A DNA stretch of 64,000 bases. Source: Hemileia vastatrix (Eukaryota > Basidiomycota > Pucciniomycetes > Pucciniales > Zaghouaniaceae). Location of the stretch: positions 18,923,001-18,987,000 of the forward strand of contig JASXTE010000015.1 in assembly GCA_030280995.1 (NCBI GenBank), given 5' to 3'. Under the pieces are notes generated by a model. It ran no database searches. It worked only from the letters and a program-made list of their open reading frames with translations, and was not told the DNA's origin. This document shows, one piece after another, positions 31,951 through 45,975 of the stretch. Both the position numbers and the translations under genes were made by a program. Positions within the stretch are counted from its first letter, which is position 1. Each line of letters begins with the position of its first letter.

Positions 31951-34900
31951 TTGATTCTGGAAGAGGATATTCATTATTTAAATACTATTAATATTGAGAA
32001 TAATGATTTATCTACAGTAGAAGATGCTGAGATCATAAAAAATCTTGAGGATAGCTCAATTGTTATTGCCCCTTTCAAGGCACCAGTCTTGATCAATGGA
32101 ACCAACATTGAGGTTGTTTTAGATTCTGGAGCTGGAGGAAGTTTAGTATCTGAAAAAGCACTTGTTCAGTGGACCAAGATTATAAATCAAAACTTATGCC
32201 TATCATTTCTGAGAATTGGAGAGGTTATAGCTCTGTTTTGTCCTCCATTGATAAATACAAAGCCACAGTATTTTTAAAATATAACCATGGTTTTGTAAGA
32301 ACTATATGTGATTTTGTTGTCAATAAAAATGATAACTTAAGCAGTTGATTCATTTTGGGAAATGATATTTAAACCAAATATGGCATAAAATTGGATCCTT
32401 CAAACCAATGCTTCACAATAAGGATGAATGGGAAGAGAAAATTTAAGATTTCCTCCACCAAAAAAATTTTAACACCAGGATTGAACACATTTCATTCTGT
32501 AGTTCAATATAAAGGAAAATCTACAAAAAGAAATGCCTTCCCCTTTGTCTGAAATTGACATTGCTTATTTTGGAGAACAACTTTCTGGTGAGGCAAAAGG
32601 GTCCATCATTCAGTTGATAAAATCTGTTTCTATGGCCTTTGCTTATGGGTCACATAAATTAGGATTGGTAAAAGAAGAAATAAAGCTTTCATTATCTTTC
32701 CTATTAACTGAAATACCACCTAGTTTAAAGAAGAAGCCTTATCCTGCTTCTCCCACAAAGAGAAAAGATATTGAAGACAATATCTCTACCTTTTTAAAAA
32801 TCAATATTATTGAAAAGGTAGTTGAAACACCTAAATATTGTGTTATCTCACCTGTCCTAATTTCTTATGAGAAAGATAAAGCCAGGTTATGTGGTGATTA
32901 AAGAGCATTAAATACTTATACTGTTGATGATATCTATCCTTTACCTAGAATTAGCTCTATACACGCTACCTTACAGGGTGCTAAATATATCAGCTGTTTG
33001 GATGGTAACAAGGGATATCACCAGGTACCTGTTGAGAAAAATTCACAGAATTTTCTGATGATTGCTACTCATATGGGTATTTATAAGTATGTTAGGATGC
33101 CATTTGGACCTAAAAATTCCCCTTCAATTTGTTCCAAAAAGTCATGGATAACACATTCCATCAAGAGATAATTGAAGGATGGCTGATGGTTTATATTGAT
33201 GATATCATTATATTCTCAATAACATTTGAGGACCATCTTAACCACCTGTGTAAAGTGTTCCATAAAATGGATGAAATAAATATGACACTTGCTTTGAAGA
33301 AATGTAAATTTGGTTTCCATTCTTTAAAAGTTCCTGGTCATGTTGTTTCAGGCTTACAGATATGTGTTGACCAAAACAAAGTGGCAGCCATACAACAGGT
33401 GGAGGCTCCTACCACAGTTAGAGAGCTCCAGAGATTTTAATAATGTGTGGATACTATAGAAAGTATATTAAAAATTATCAAGTCATAGAATTACCCCTTA
33501 CCCCATTAGCTAGTAAAGATGTTGCTTTTGTCTGGAACAGTGAAAGACAAAGAGCTTTTGACACTATGAAACATTTTTTGATGTTAGCACCAATTCTTGA
33601 TTTACCTGTCTTTAATCAACCATTTGTTTTATACACTGATTCCAGCTTTATTGGTCTTGTTGATGCTCTCCATCAAAAACAAGTTATGAATGATAAAGTA
33701 TCAGAAGTAGTAATTTGTTATATTTCAAGAGCCTTGAGAAATAGTGAATAGAAATATGGTTCCACTCAACTGGAGTGTTTAGTGGTAGTGTGGGCTCTAG
33801 AGAAGCTACATTATTATCTGGATGATCTGGAATTTGAACTTGTCACTGACTGAAGTGCAGTTAAATCCCTCTTAAACTTGAAAACACCTAACAGACATAT
33901 GTTAAGATGGGAGCTGGCTGTTCAAGAATACAGAGAGAGGATGACAATAATCCATAGGGCTGGTATTGTTCACTCAAATGTGGATATGTTATCAAGGTTA
34001 CCTTTGGCAAATGATGACTCAAATACTGAATATGTTCTTGAAGATAAGATAGCTCACATTCATGGGATATATGTGGTTGATATGGAGGAAGAGCTATTAC
34101 AGCTTGTTCTGGATTCATATGATAAGGACACTGACTTAAAAAAGTTATGTACTATATTAAATTATCCAAAGAATGCTTCAATACAAGCATTAATTAAAAC
34201 CATCCCACCAAAGTACCAGAAGGCTTTGGAAAAGGTAAATTTTCAATTGATGAAGGCTACCTATATTATAGAAGAAAGTTGAGTAATTTTATTGTTATTC
34301 CTCCTTCTATGAAAGAGATCATCTTGAAAATTTGTCATGATGACATATTGGCTGGAGATTTTGATCTTGAGAAAACAATGATCAGAATTAAGAACACTTC
34401 TTGGTGGGTTAATATGTCTGAAGACACCAAAATATATGTTGAGTCCTGTGATTCTTGCCAAAAATCAAAAAGTTTGACTGGTAAAAGAGCTGGATTAATG
34501 CAACATATTGAATCTTCTGATGCACCATGGAAAACAATAAACATGGACTTTGTAACAGGATTACCCATTTCTGGGAAAGACAGTTATAACTCTTGCTGGG
34601 TTATTGTGGACAGATTCACAAAAATGTGTAAATTTATCCCTACTCACAAGGATGTTTCCACTAAAGAATTAGCTTCCTTGTGGTGGTATCATATGTTTAA
34701 TACTTCTGGTTTCCCAAAGGCCATAATCTCTGACAGAGACACTAAATTTTCTTTTGAATTTTGGATGTCTCTGATGGATGTTTGTTGTTGTGATCTGAAG
34801 CTTTCTACTGCCCATCACCACCAAACTGATGGATTAGCTGAAAGAATGATTCAGACTTTAGAGGACATGATATGAAGGTATTGTGCCTTTGGACTTGAGT

Positions 34901-35202
34901 ACAAAGACAATGACAGATTCACTCATGATTGGGTTACCTTACTTCCTGGTTTGGAATTTGCTTATAATAGCACTGTTCATTCTGTTACTCAGAAAAAGAC
35001 TTTTGAGCTCTGGGTTGAATATGTTCCAAATACTCCTGCCCAAATTCTCAATAATAAAATACCTAAATTGGATTTAAATCCTGGTGTGAAATCCTTTCTT
35101 CAAATGCAACAACTACACAGAAGTCATGCTTAAAAATGAATTGAAAAATCATTTGAATATGAGAAGAAGAGGCGGGACAAATCCCATAAAGAATACACTT
35201 TT
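31951..35202 (+). pseudogene. E6 Pol pseudogene, part before the solo LTR
   Basis: The protease VVLDSGAGGSLVSEKAL survives at about 32117-32165, followed by a shift and stops (TGA and TAA between 32277 and 32400). RT pieces lie at 32533-32901 and 33129-33440 (YIDDIIIFS), then RNase H (33443-33751, LYTDSSF) and integrase (34279-34875: HDD..AGDF, where the second His is Asp; CDSCQKS; NMDFVTGLP; SDRDTKF; QTDGLAER). TGA at 34873 and TAA at 35131 follow. The element is interrupted at 35203 inside the segment KEYTF. Confidence 0.88.
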
Positions 35203-36696
35203 TGTCAGGCTGAAGTCAAGTACAAAGACGTGAACTAGCTTGAATGATCAGTGTATAGAAGATTTAAATGGGCCTATATGAATACTGTAGTACAAATCCA
35301 ATAAGTACTAAAATATAACTCAATATAAGGGTCTTAGTAATATAAATATCACTAATTATATATGTGGCTTACAATCTTATAGTTGGTAGAAAAATAGATT
35401 TATAAATTCATATACTATCCAAAGACTTTATAAGTTCTATTGATATGTATTGTAACTGTATTGGTTATATATTTGATTCTAATGATAAAGAATGTAGAAA
35501 ACAATGACCCAAAACCTCCTCCTTTTATACACAATAACTTCACCAATGAACCCCTTGATTTACCAGACCTATACATAGTTAATGACACCTCAATCCAACT
35601 AATAGGAATTTCCAACAACATTCAGAGTGATCCATAACATAATTGGAATGATATCACCTGCCAAAATCCTGTAATAATAGGGATAATCCATCAAAATTAA
35701 AGAATAAGTAAAAAAGAGAGTATATGCGTATTATACATTAAAATATAAGAATAAAGAGGGAAAATTAAGGCTAATAAATGCTTAATAATAAGGGGAATTA
35801 ACAGTAGAAATGTTGAGGCTAATCCTGACATTATACTACGTGAAATCCCCATTGAAAAATAGCCAATATTGACTGAGAAACCACCTAGAAACCCAAAAAA
35901 GGGTGTGAGATGTGGGGTAACTACATGCAGTACTTGGTAGGCACTTTCATGGGTAAATCCTTGACTAATTGAGACAATTTTAAGCATGGTAGTGAAATAA
36001 AGCACCAAGATTGAGTTTATTAATGAAATTAGTGCATATAAAGAGGGTCAACGCATTTGTAATTAAGCTAGGACACTAAATAAGCGCCTCTTGCCTATTT
36101 TAGTGTGTTTCCCCACAGTGGGCATAGAATTTGGGGTAATTAAAGTGTGAAAAAGCTAACTTTGCTAAAAATGAATCTATTCACATGGGAAAAATGCAGG
36201 CAGTATGTGGCCAGTACACAGAAGCCATTTCTGGCATAAAAAACACCAAATTTGAAAAGTGTCATTTTTATGCATTTGAGTTGCTAAATCAATAGTCCTA
36301 ATTAAGACAAATTGAACCGTCAAAGCGCAATCTTAATATTAATACATTTATAGCGCATATAATCAACTTTTAAGTAATTTAAAGCACATTTCTTGTTTTT
36401 TGCATAAAACAATGAAAACCACAGCTTTAAGTGTACTTAAAAATTATTTAGCCTTATATTTAAGGTTCTTAAAATTACCCTAACATATTCCAACTTAATA
36501 TTAAGTACATAGGACTTATAAAAGGTGGATATATGCATGTATATAAGGTGTTACAATGGCATATTTTATATATTATCATAATTTTACTTATGTATACTGT
36601 TTGTGTACTCTAATTTATTGTTCCCATGTATAGTTCATGTGTTTAACATAACTTATAAGTAATTTTTACTCAGTCCTTGGGATATAAAGGCTGAAA
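35203..36696 (+). repeat. solo LTR (TGTCAGGCTG family), copy 1
   Basis: 1494 bp starting TGTCAGGCTGAAGTC and ending AAAGGCTGAAA (CTGACA in copy 2), flanked by CTTTT on both sides (35198-35202 and 36697-36701). TG...CA ends, short terminal inversion TGTCAG/CTGACA and a 5-bp duplication identify a solo LTR. No coding potential is evident; the ORFs inside are short and out of context. TATAAAGAGGG-like motifs occur (about 36037). Its orientation as + is arbitrary. Confidence 0.82.
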
Positions 36697-37150
36697 CTTT
36701 TAAAAAGGGTGATGAAGTATTGATTTCTACAGTCCACTTCAATTTACAAGGTAATAACAAATTAAAAGACCCATTTGTAGGTCCATTTGTAGTCAAAAGA
36801 ATGGCTGGTGATAATGCATTTGAAGTTATCTTGTATTCTTCATATGACAGAAAACATCTTGTTTTTCCAATATCTCTTTTGAAATCTTACACATCCAATA
36901 GTGATTTATTTCCCAAAAGGAGGGGAAGACCAAAGAAAACCCCTAATGAGATCACTAATACAGAAGAAATTAATATGATTCTAAATGACAGAATAGTTAC
37001 TGCTTAAAAAGGTACTGAATAATTATTGAGATTCAAGAATAAATCTTCTGAATATGATTCTTGGATACCTAGGAAAGAGATATCTAATCTTCCTACTCTG
37101 CTAAAGAAATATAAACAAAAAAATCATAGCATTTTTTTTTTGTTTTTTTA
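36697..37150 (+). pseudogene. E6 integrase C-terminus and chromodomain
   Basis: The pol frame resumes after the solo LTR: KKGDEVLISTVHFNLQ, DPFVGPFVVKRMAG (GPY/F module), PKRRGRPKKTP, then EEINMILNDRIVTA. It is broken by TAA at 37006 and TAA at 37019. The chromodomain end (SSEYDSWIPRKEI) is still readable to about 37110. The purine tract GAGTGAGGGAG follows. Confidence 0.85.
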
Positions 37151-37161
37151 GAGTGAGGGAG

Positions 37162-37926
37162 TGTCAGCCAGTCTGCTAGACTTACCCAGTAAAATAATTA
37201 ATTATTTTCTGGGATGAAGCCACACCTTTTTTATTTCTTATTTTATTATTGATTATAGTATATATACTTTAAAATTACTTGTAATAAGTTAACTAATTAC
37301 AATAAGTAAATTTAGCAAATATTTAAAATTAATATTAATGTCCCTTATATTTTTATTCCCTAACACTGTGCTAAATGACAGGTTAGAAATAAATAAAAAT
37401 TAATACTAAAATAAAATAAAATAAAAAAAACATTATTCAAATTATTTATTTAAAGTGACATATACAGAAACTTGGTAATAAATCAAATAATTTGACATAC
37501 ACAGTAAATACATTATATTAATACATTCTTTATAGAAAAACCTTAATATTTGCAATATTTTATTCTGGAATATTTGTTTTCTCTCATACTCCTGTATATA
37601 GGATTATTACCTCTGTGGTTTCTCTCCCTTTTGCCTATATAAGGCCTCCCATTTTAATTTGTTTTGATGCATCATTTACTTACACAATAAATTATTTAAT
37701 TACCAACAATCATACCTTTATTACTACTACTTTTTACTTTAGTACTTAAATCTGGGTAATTCTAATCCATCTTAGTATAATAATAATTATAAATTTTATC
37801 ATTTCATTGAGTAATAAAACAAAAAGATAATCGTCTACATACCTTTACTTTGAAATCCTCAAATATCCACTTATCACTGCTGTTGGACCTCCATTCAAAT
37901 CTTCTAGACCAAAAGAACCCCTTGAA
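37162..37926 (+). repeat. middle LTR shared by E6 and E7
   Basis: It starts TGTCAGCCAGTCTGCTAG directly after the E6 purine tract (so it is the 3' LTR of E6) and is followed by the E7 leader (so it is also the 5' LTR of E7). TATATAAG is at 37635-37642. About 765 bp, close to 1911-2673. Confidence 0.82.
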
Positions 37927-38879
37927 ACTTGAGGCCCTTTCTGAATTGTTGTTGACGCACCATTAACTTGAGGCTGTGGACTGTGGGACCATTGACTATG
38001 AGGACCAATAAGGACTGGTGGACGACTAAAAACGACAAACGTCATCAGGCACATGACTTAATTTTTTGCTGCAACTAGGAATCAAACCTTGCTCCAAATC
38101 TAAGGTTTATATATTTGTGGTGACTATACTGGTTACAATCTGTGGGTCTCACTTTTCATATTTCATAGTTTATGTATATCTTTTTTTACTCAGCACTCTG
38201 TAGTGGCATTAATTTTAACGCATTACAGGGGGAGGTGTCTGGTAAAAAATTTTTTTTTTTTAGTTGACCAAGATAAAACTATTTTGCTCTTAGTCCTAGA
38301 AGTAATATAAATTAAATGAAATATATTATATATGTATTTTTTTTAATTATTTCAGTGGACCTTTTGTCCTGATAATTAAAATATTATATTGTTTTTTCAG
38401 TTGACAAGTTGTCCTGAAAGTAAAATAATAGATATATAAAATTGATTGGATTAATTAATTATATTAAATTATTTCAGTTGACATTAAGTCCTGGTAATTA
38501 GATTTTTCAGTTGTCTCTTAGTCCTGATAATTATCAACATATATATTAGTAATTAATTGAGAATTGTGTTAATTATTCCAGTTCACTATTTGTCCTGATA
38601 ATTAATAAATTATTTAATTATTTCAGTTGATTTATTTTAAATCCTGGTAATAAAATATAAATATCTTAATTTAATAATTAAAAATTGTGATTATTATTTC
38701 AGTTGACTATTTGCCCTGATAAACATTATATTTTCATTATTCCGGTTGACTAAATAATCCTGATGATTGACTATATATTTGAAATATTGTTATTTTTCTC
38801 TTATTTTCTTTCATTAAAGTAAAATAATAACTGATTAAATTTTTATATTTCTCTCTCTCAGTTAAGGTTATCTACAACA
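37927..38879 (+). repeat. E7 leader with CAGTTGAC array
   Basis: The same nine-copy array as in E6, here uninterrupted: cores near 38262, 38353, 38399, 38475, 38508, 38577, 38624, 38700 and 38742. Compared with the E6 leader, 19 bases are missing near 38115, between short ATATATTTG repeats. The array is followed by GACTATATATTTGAAATATTG, the empty site for E5, and by a CTCTCTCTCAG acceptor-like site (38851-38861) just before the ATG. Confidence 0.72.
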
Positions 38880-41230
38880 ATGACTGATCAAAGTGCTTTT
38901 GCTGCCAGTGATGAGGAACTAGACTCAATTGATTATGATGAAACTTCTATAAGCTCTCCTTTTACTAAAAAACTTTCTCAAATTAATCAATTATTGGAAA
39001 GATCAGGATGTGGAAATGCAAGAAATAGAAATAAAAGTGGAAAAAACTGCTCTGGATCAAAAGCCTTCAGTGAACCCCCCAGAAGAGCTTCCAAAAGGAT
39101 TCAAGATAAAATAGATGCCATTGCAACAGCAAGTCAGCAATCTATCCACTCACATCAAGGAGTTGAGGGCAGAGAATCTCAAATTGAGGTCAAAAGCAGA
39201 AATTCTAGAAGAAAAGGTAAGAAACATAGAATCCTTTCTTCAAGAGGAGAGGAAACCTACTCCAAGACCAAAAGCCCTTCCACAATTGGCCCCTCAACAA
39301 CAGGAAAAGGTGGAAGTTTCAAAATGGAAATGGGACTGGCTAAACACCCAGTCTGACTACCTCCAGGCCTAACAAAAACAACAGAAAGCACCTCAGGCAG
39401 GTCCTTCCAGGCCCCATCAGTTCAACCCAACACCCCCTCACCCCTACCAAGGAGGAATAAAGAAGAAGAACAATCAAATTCAATTTTTTCCTAAACCATG
39501 GTAAGCCCCTGTATTGAATCCCAAGTACCCTTTCTTGTTACTGATTAAGCTCCTTCAGGTAATTCTAGAAGAGGAGATGATACCTTGAGACCAGTAGAGG
39601 CTGGCTGTAGTAGTCAGATTGTTCAATACTCTAATGTAACTAATCCTTTGGTATTGATTGCTACTTCAATGATAAATCCCAATATGGCTATTATTGATGA
39701 AACACTCTATCCTGAATTTTATGAGAATCTGAAAAATTATTCTGTTTCCCTATTAAGAAATACTCCAGATGTAGCTAACATTAATGATGAATGTTTGAGA
39801 GATATTATTTCTAAACAAAATCATATTATGAACAACATGCAATTGACTCAAAAATTTAATAGTTTGTTAACTGAACAAGGTTATTAATCAGTGAGAAGTG
39901 AATTACAGAGAGTTTCTGATGATTTGTTTAAGTACAAAGTAACTCATGAAAAGAAAGTTGCTTTGTGGCAAAATATCAAGAATTATTTGTCTAAATTACA
40001 AGATACTGTTTCTATCTGTTTTCAGGAGCTAGTGGGACATAAGTTTAACTTAAAGAGATTAAGTGACCATTATTCATCTTTGCAAAATAAGAACCAGTTA
40101 TCTTTTGCAACCATCAATGAGACTTTATCAAGTATTCCAAGATTGAAGACTAGGCTAACAACAATTGAAGAGAAGTTGAATTCATTGTTACATTACCAAA
40201 AGTTTTCTGAAATTTCTTTGAAAAAACCTGTTTCACAGGATACTCCAATCATACCTGTCCCTAGTTCATCTAAAGTAAAATTAGTGCCAGAAATGCCTGT
40301 AGATATTACTGAGTTTTCATCAAAAATTGATGATGTACCTTGTTCATCTACAGAAGGGTTAAACAATGAGATTACTGCACAATTGGAGAGGTTACAGCTT
40401 CTTCTCACTCAGAAACAAGCTTTTAATAAGGATACTACTTCAAATCAAAAGAATTGGCCAAAACCTGACCAGTATCCAACATTTGATGGTGACTCTTCCT
40501 CTTATTGGCAACAATTTATTTGCAGGATTGATAATCTGAAAAATTCTTACAAACTTCCAGATGAAGAAATTGTGTCAAAATTAATTTCTTTATTTTCCAA
40601 TGTTTCCCTAATGTGGTATGAATATGTCCTTTTAGGTAAACATGACTACTCATGGGAAGATTGGAAGAAATTAATTAAAGCATAATTTGGTGGTTCCAAG
40701 TTTAGGTTAGCTCAACAAAGGCAGTATGTGGAAACTAGATATAGCTTTTCTTCTGCTGAAAACCTATTGAGTTCCTGATGAAACTTGTGAAGATACTGAG
40801 GGCAATGGACTCAGATATGGAGTTTGAATTATGGAAGTACAGGATCCTCTATAAATTGCCTATGTCTTTGAGAGACTTGATATCCTCTAGGACTGAGTTC
40901 TCCAGAAAACCTTCTTCTTTTATCAATACTTGTAATGAGATCCTTCTAAAAAACAAGTATGATGCTAGAAGATTCATTCCTAGAACTCCTTTGGAGAAAT
41001 CCTCCAATTACCAACAGAAACCTCTGGAAAAGGTTGGTAAACCTTCTGCCCCTGTTGCACCTAAAAAGTATGCAACAAACACTTGCTTCAAGTGTAGCAA
41101 GCCTTTGCATAAAGGAAATGTTTGTGACAAGAAGATCAATCTTGTTGAAAAAACAGAGGAACATGCTGATGACACAATAGAAGTGGATGTTAGTTAAAGT
41201 GATTGTGCCAGCATTATTTCATAGGAAATT
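38880..41230 (+). pseudogene. E7 ORF0/Gag pseudogene
   Basis: ATG at 38880 opens MTDQSAFAASDEELDSIDYDE. The unspliced frame runs to 39356. The ORF0 frame after the conserved acceptor (39006) reads DVEMQEIEIKVEKTALDQ...LPKGFKIK, TAG, MPLQQQVSNLSTHIKEL, KWKWDWLNTQ, a further TAA at 39370, then GPSRPHQF, PHPYQGG and FFPKPW. It therefore preserves ORF0 homology with two stops, and the donor is ATAAGC. Gag pieces are 39585-39887, 39891-40685 and 40778-41197; a missing A near 40760 shifts the frame. The knuckle is CFKCSKPLHKGNVC. Shares most lesions with E6. Confidence 0.85.
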
Positions 41231-44200
41231 TTGATTCTGGAAGAGGATATTCATTGTTTAAATACTATCAATATTGAGAATAATGATTTATCTACAGTAG
41301 AAGATGCTGAGATCATAAAAAATCTTGAGGATAGCTCAATTGTTATTGCCCCTTTCAAGGCACCAGTCTTGATCAATGGAACCAACATTGAGGTTGTTTT
41401 AGATTCTGGAGCTGGAGGAAGTTTAGTATCTGAAAAAGCACTTGTTCAGTGGACCAAGATTATAAATCAAAACTTATGCCTATCATTTCTGAGAATTGGA
41501 GAGGTTATAGCTCTGTTTTGTCCTCCATTGATAAATACAAAGCCACAGTATTTTTAAAATATAACCATGGTTTTGTAAGAACTATATGTGATTTTGTTGT
41601 CAATAAAAATGATAACTTAAGCAGTTGATTCATTTTGGGAAATGATATTTAAACCAAATATGGCATAAAATTGGATCCTTCAAACCAATGCTTCACAATA
41701 AGGATGAATGGGAAGAGAAAATTTAAGATTTCCTCCACCAAAAAAATTTTAACACCAGGATTGAACACATTTCATTCTGTAGTTCAATATAAAGGAAAAT
41801 CTACAAAAAGAAATGCCTTCCCCTTTGTCTGAAATTGACATTGCTTATTTTGGAGAACAACTTTCTGGTGAGGCAAAAGGGTCCATCATTCAGTTGATAA
41901 AATCTGTTTCTATGGCCTTTGCTTATGGGTCACATAAATTAGGATTGGTAAAAGAAGAAATAAAGCTTTCATTATCTTTCCTATTAACTGAAATACCACC
42001 TAGTTTAAAGAAGAAGCCTTATCCTGCTTCTCCCACAAAGAGAAAAGATATTGAAGACAATATCTCTACCTTTTTAAAAATCAATATAATTGAAAAGGTA
42101 GTTGAAACACCTAAATATTGTGTTATCTCACCTGTCCTAATTTCTTATGAGAAAGATAAAGCCAGGTTATGTGGTGATTAAAGAGCATTAAATACTTATA
42201 CTGTTGATGATATCTATCCTTTACCTAGAATTAGCTCTATACACGCTACCTTACAGGGTGCTAAATATATCAGCTGTTTGGATGGTAACAAGGGATATCA
42301 CCAGGTACCTGTTGAGAAAAATTCACAGAATTTTCTGATGATTGCTACTCATATGGGTATTTATCAGTATGTTAAGATGCCATTTGGACCTGAAAATTCC
42401 CCTTCAGTTTTTCAAAAAGTTATGGATAACACATTCCATCAGGAAATAATTGAAGGATGGCTGATGGTTTACATTGATGATATAATCATATTCCCTTAAA
42501 AATTTGAGGACCATCTTAACATTCTGTGTAAAGTGTTCCATAAGATGGATGAGAAAAATATGACACTTTCCTTGAAGAAATTCAAATTTACTTAAAATTC
42601 CTTACAATTGCCTGGTCATGTTGTCTCAGGTTAACAGATATGTGTTGACCAAAACAAAGTGGCAGCCATACAACAGGTGGAGGCTCCTACCGCAGTTAGA
42701 GAGCTCCAGAGATTTTTGGGAATGTGTGGATACTATAGAAAGTATATTAAAAATTATCAAGTCATAGAATTACCCCTTACCCTATTAGCTAGTAAAGATG
42801 TTGCTTTTGTCTGGAACAGTGAAAGACAAAGAGCTTTTGACACTATGAAACATTTTTTGATGTTAGCACCAATTCTTGCTTTACCTGTCTTTAATCAACC
42901 ATTTGTTTTATACACTGATGCCAGTTTTATTGGTCTTGGTGATGCTCTCCATCAAAAACAAGTTATGAATGATAAAGTATCAGAAGTAGTAATTTGTTAT
43001 ATTTAAAGAGCCTTGAGAAATAGTGAATAGAAATATGGTTCCACTCAACTGGAGTGTTTAGTGGTAGTGTAGGCTCTATAGAAGCTACATTATTATCTGG
43101 ATGATCTGGAATTTGAACTTGTCACTGACTGAAGTGCAGTTAAATCCCTCTTAAACTTGAAAACACCTAACAGACATATGTTAAGATGGGAGCTGGCTGT
43201 TCAAGAATACAGAGAGAGGATGACAATAATCCATAGGGCTGGTATTGTTCACTCAAATGTGGATATGTTATCAAGGTTACCTTTGGCAAATGATGACTCA
43301 AATACTGCATATGTTCTTGAAGATGAGATAGTTCACATTCATGGGATATATGTGGTTGATATGGAGGAAGAGCTATTACAGCTTGTTCTGGATTCATATG
43401 ATAAGGACACTGACTTAAAAAAGTTATGTACTATATTAAATTATCTAAAGAATGCTTCAATACAAGCATTAATTAAAACCATCCCACCAAAGTACCAGAA
43501 GGCTTTGGAAAAGGTAAATTTTCAATTGATGAAGGCTACCTATATTATAGAAGAAAGTTGAGTAATTTTATTGTTATTCCTCCTTCTATGAAAGAGATCA
43601 TCTTGAAAATTTGTCATGATGACATATTGGCTGGAGATTTTGATCTTGAGAAAACAATGATCAGAATTAAGAACACTTCTTGGTGGGTTAATATGTCTGA
43701 AGACACCAAAATATATGTTGAGTCCTGTGATTCTTGCCAAAAATCAAAAAGTTTGACTGGTAAAAGAGCTGGATTAATGCAACATATTGAATCTTCTGAT
43801 GCACCATGGAAAACAATAAACATGGACTTTGTAACAGGATTACCCATTTCTGGGAAAGACAGTTATAACTCTTGCTGGGTTATTGTGGACAGATTCACAA
43901 AAATGTGTAAATTTATCCCTACTCACAAGGATGTTTCCACTAAAGAATTAGCTTCCTTGTGGTGGTATCATATGTTTAATACTTCTGGTTTCCCAAAGGC
44001 CATAATCTCTGACAGAGACACTAAATTTTCTTTTGAATTTTGGATGTCTCTGATGGATGTTTGTTGTTGTGATCTGAAGCTTTCTACTGCCCATCACCAC
44101 CAAACTGATGGATTAGCTGAAAGAATGATTCAGACTTTAGAGGACATGATATGAAGGTATTGTGCCTTTGGACTTGAGTACAAAGACAATGACAGATTCA

Positions 44201-44481
44201 CTCATGATTGGGTTACCTTACTTCCTGGTTTGGAATTTGCTTATAATAGCACTGTTCATTCTGTTACTCAGAAAAAGACTTTTGAGCTCTGGGTTGAATA
44301 TGTTCCAAATACTCCTGCCCAAATTCTCAATAATAAAATACCTAAATTGGATTTAAATCCTGGTGTGAAATCCTTTCTTCAAATGCAACAACTACACAGA
44401 AGTCATGCTTAAAAATGAATTGAAAAATCATTTGAATATGAGAAGAAGAGGCGGGACAAATCCCATAAAGAATACACTTTT
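41231..44481 (+). pseudogene. E7 Pol pseudogene, part before the solo LTR
   Basis: Offset by about 9280 bp from E6 pol and mostly identical to it, including the same post-protease shift, the TAA in GD*RALN (42179), the TGA in RNase H and the TGA after LEDMI (44152). Extra lesions are TAA after IIIFP (42497), TAA near 42592, TAA in CYI (43004) and TAG near 43072. A patch at about 42364-42632 is far more different from E6 than its surroundings. Non-functional. Confidence 0.88.
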
Positions 44482-45975
44482 TGTCAGGCTGAAGTCAAGT
44501 ACAAAGACGTGAACTAGCTTGAATGATCAGTGTATAGAAGATTTAAATGGGCCTATATGAATACTGTAGTACAAATCCAATAAGTACTAAAATATAACTC
44601 AATATAAGGGTCTTAGTAATATAAATATCACTAATTATATATGTGGCTTACAATCTTATAGTTGGTAGAAAAATAGATTTATAAATTCATATACTATCCA
44701 AAGACTTTATAAGTTCTATTGATATGTATTGTAACTGTATTGGTTATATATTTGATTCTAATGATAAAGAATGTAGAAAACAATGACCCAAAACCTCCTC
44801 CTTTTATACACAATAACTTCACCAATGAACCCCTTGATTTACCAGACCTATACATAGTTAATGACACCTCAATCCAACTAATAGGAATTTCCAACAACAT
44901 TCAGAGTGATCCATAACATAATTGGAATGATATCACCTGCCAAAATCCTGTAATAATAGGGATAATCCATCAAAATTAAAGAATAAGTAAAAAAGAGAGT
45001 ATATGCGTATTATACATTAAAATATAAGAATAAAGAGGGAAAATTAAGGCTAATAAATGCTTAATAATAAGGGGAATTAACAGTAGAAATGTTGAGGCTA
45101 ATCCTGACATTATACTACGTGAAATCCCCATTGAAAAATAGCCAATATTGACTGAGAAACCACCTAGAAACCCAAAAAAGGGTGTGAGATGTGGGGTAAC
45201 TACATGCAGTACTTGGTAGGCACTTTCATGGGTAAATCCTTGACTAATTGAGACAATTTTAAGCATGGTAGTGAAATAAAGCGCCAAGATTGAGGTTATT
45301 AATGAAATTAGTGCATATAAAGAGGGTCAACGCATTTGTAATTAAGCTAGGACACTAAATAAGCGCCTCTTGCCTATTTTAGCGTGTTTCCCCACAGTGG
45401 GCATAGAATTTGGGGTAATTATAGTGTGAAAAAGCTAACTTTGCTAAAAATGAATCTATTCACATGGGAAAAATGCAGGCAGTATGTGGCCAGTACACAG
45501 AAGCCATTTCTGGCATAAAAAACACCAAATTTGAAAAGTGTCATTTAAATGCATTTGAGTTGCTAAATCAATAGTCCTAATTAAGACAAATTGAACTGTC
45601 AAAGCGCAATCTTAATATTAATACATTTATAGCGCATATAATCAACTTTTAAGTAATTTAAAGCACATTTCTTGTTTTTTGCATAAAACAATGAAAACCA
45701 CAGCTTTAAGTGTACTTAAAAATTATTTAGCCTTATATTTAAGGTTCTTAAAATTACCCTAACATATTCCAACTTAATATTAAGTACATAGGACTTATAA
45801 AAGGTGGATATATGCATGTATATAAGGTGTTATAATGGCATATTTTATATATTTTCATAATTTTACTTATGTATACTGTTTGTGTACTCTAATTTATTGT
45901 TCCCATGTATAGTTCATGTGTTTAACATAACTTATAAGTAATTTTTACTCAGTCCTGGGGATATAAAGGCTGACA
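44482..45975 (+). repeat. solo LTR (TGTCAGGCTG family), copy 2
   Basis: 1494 bp, the same insertion site as copy 1 (35203), flanked by CTTTT at 44477-44481 and 45976-45980. Its end is intact (GGCTGACA). Identity with copy 1 is near complete, consistent with duplication together with the surrounding element. Confidence 0.85.

Noticed and set aside
35415..36008. Short frames inside the solo LTRs (both copies)
   Set aside because: They lie inside an LTR, lack starts in context and are repeated only because the LTR is duplicated.
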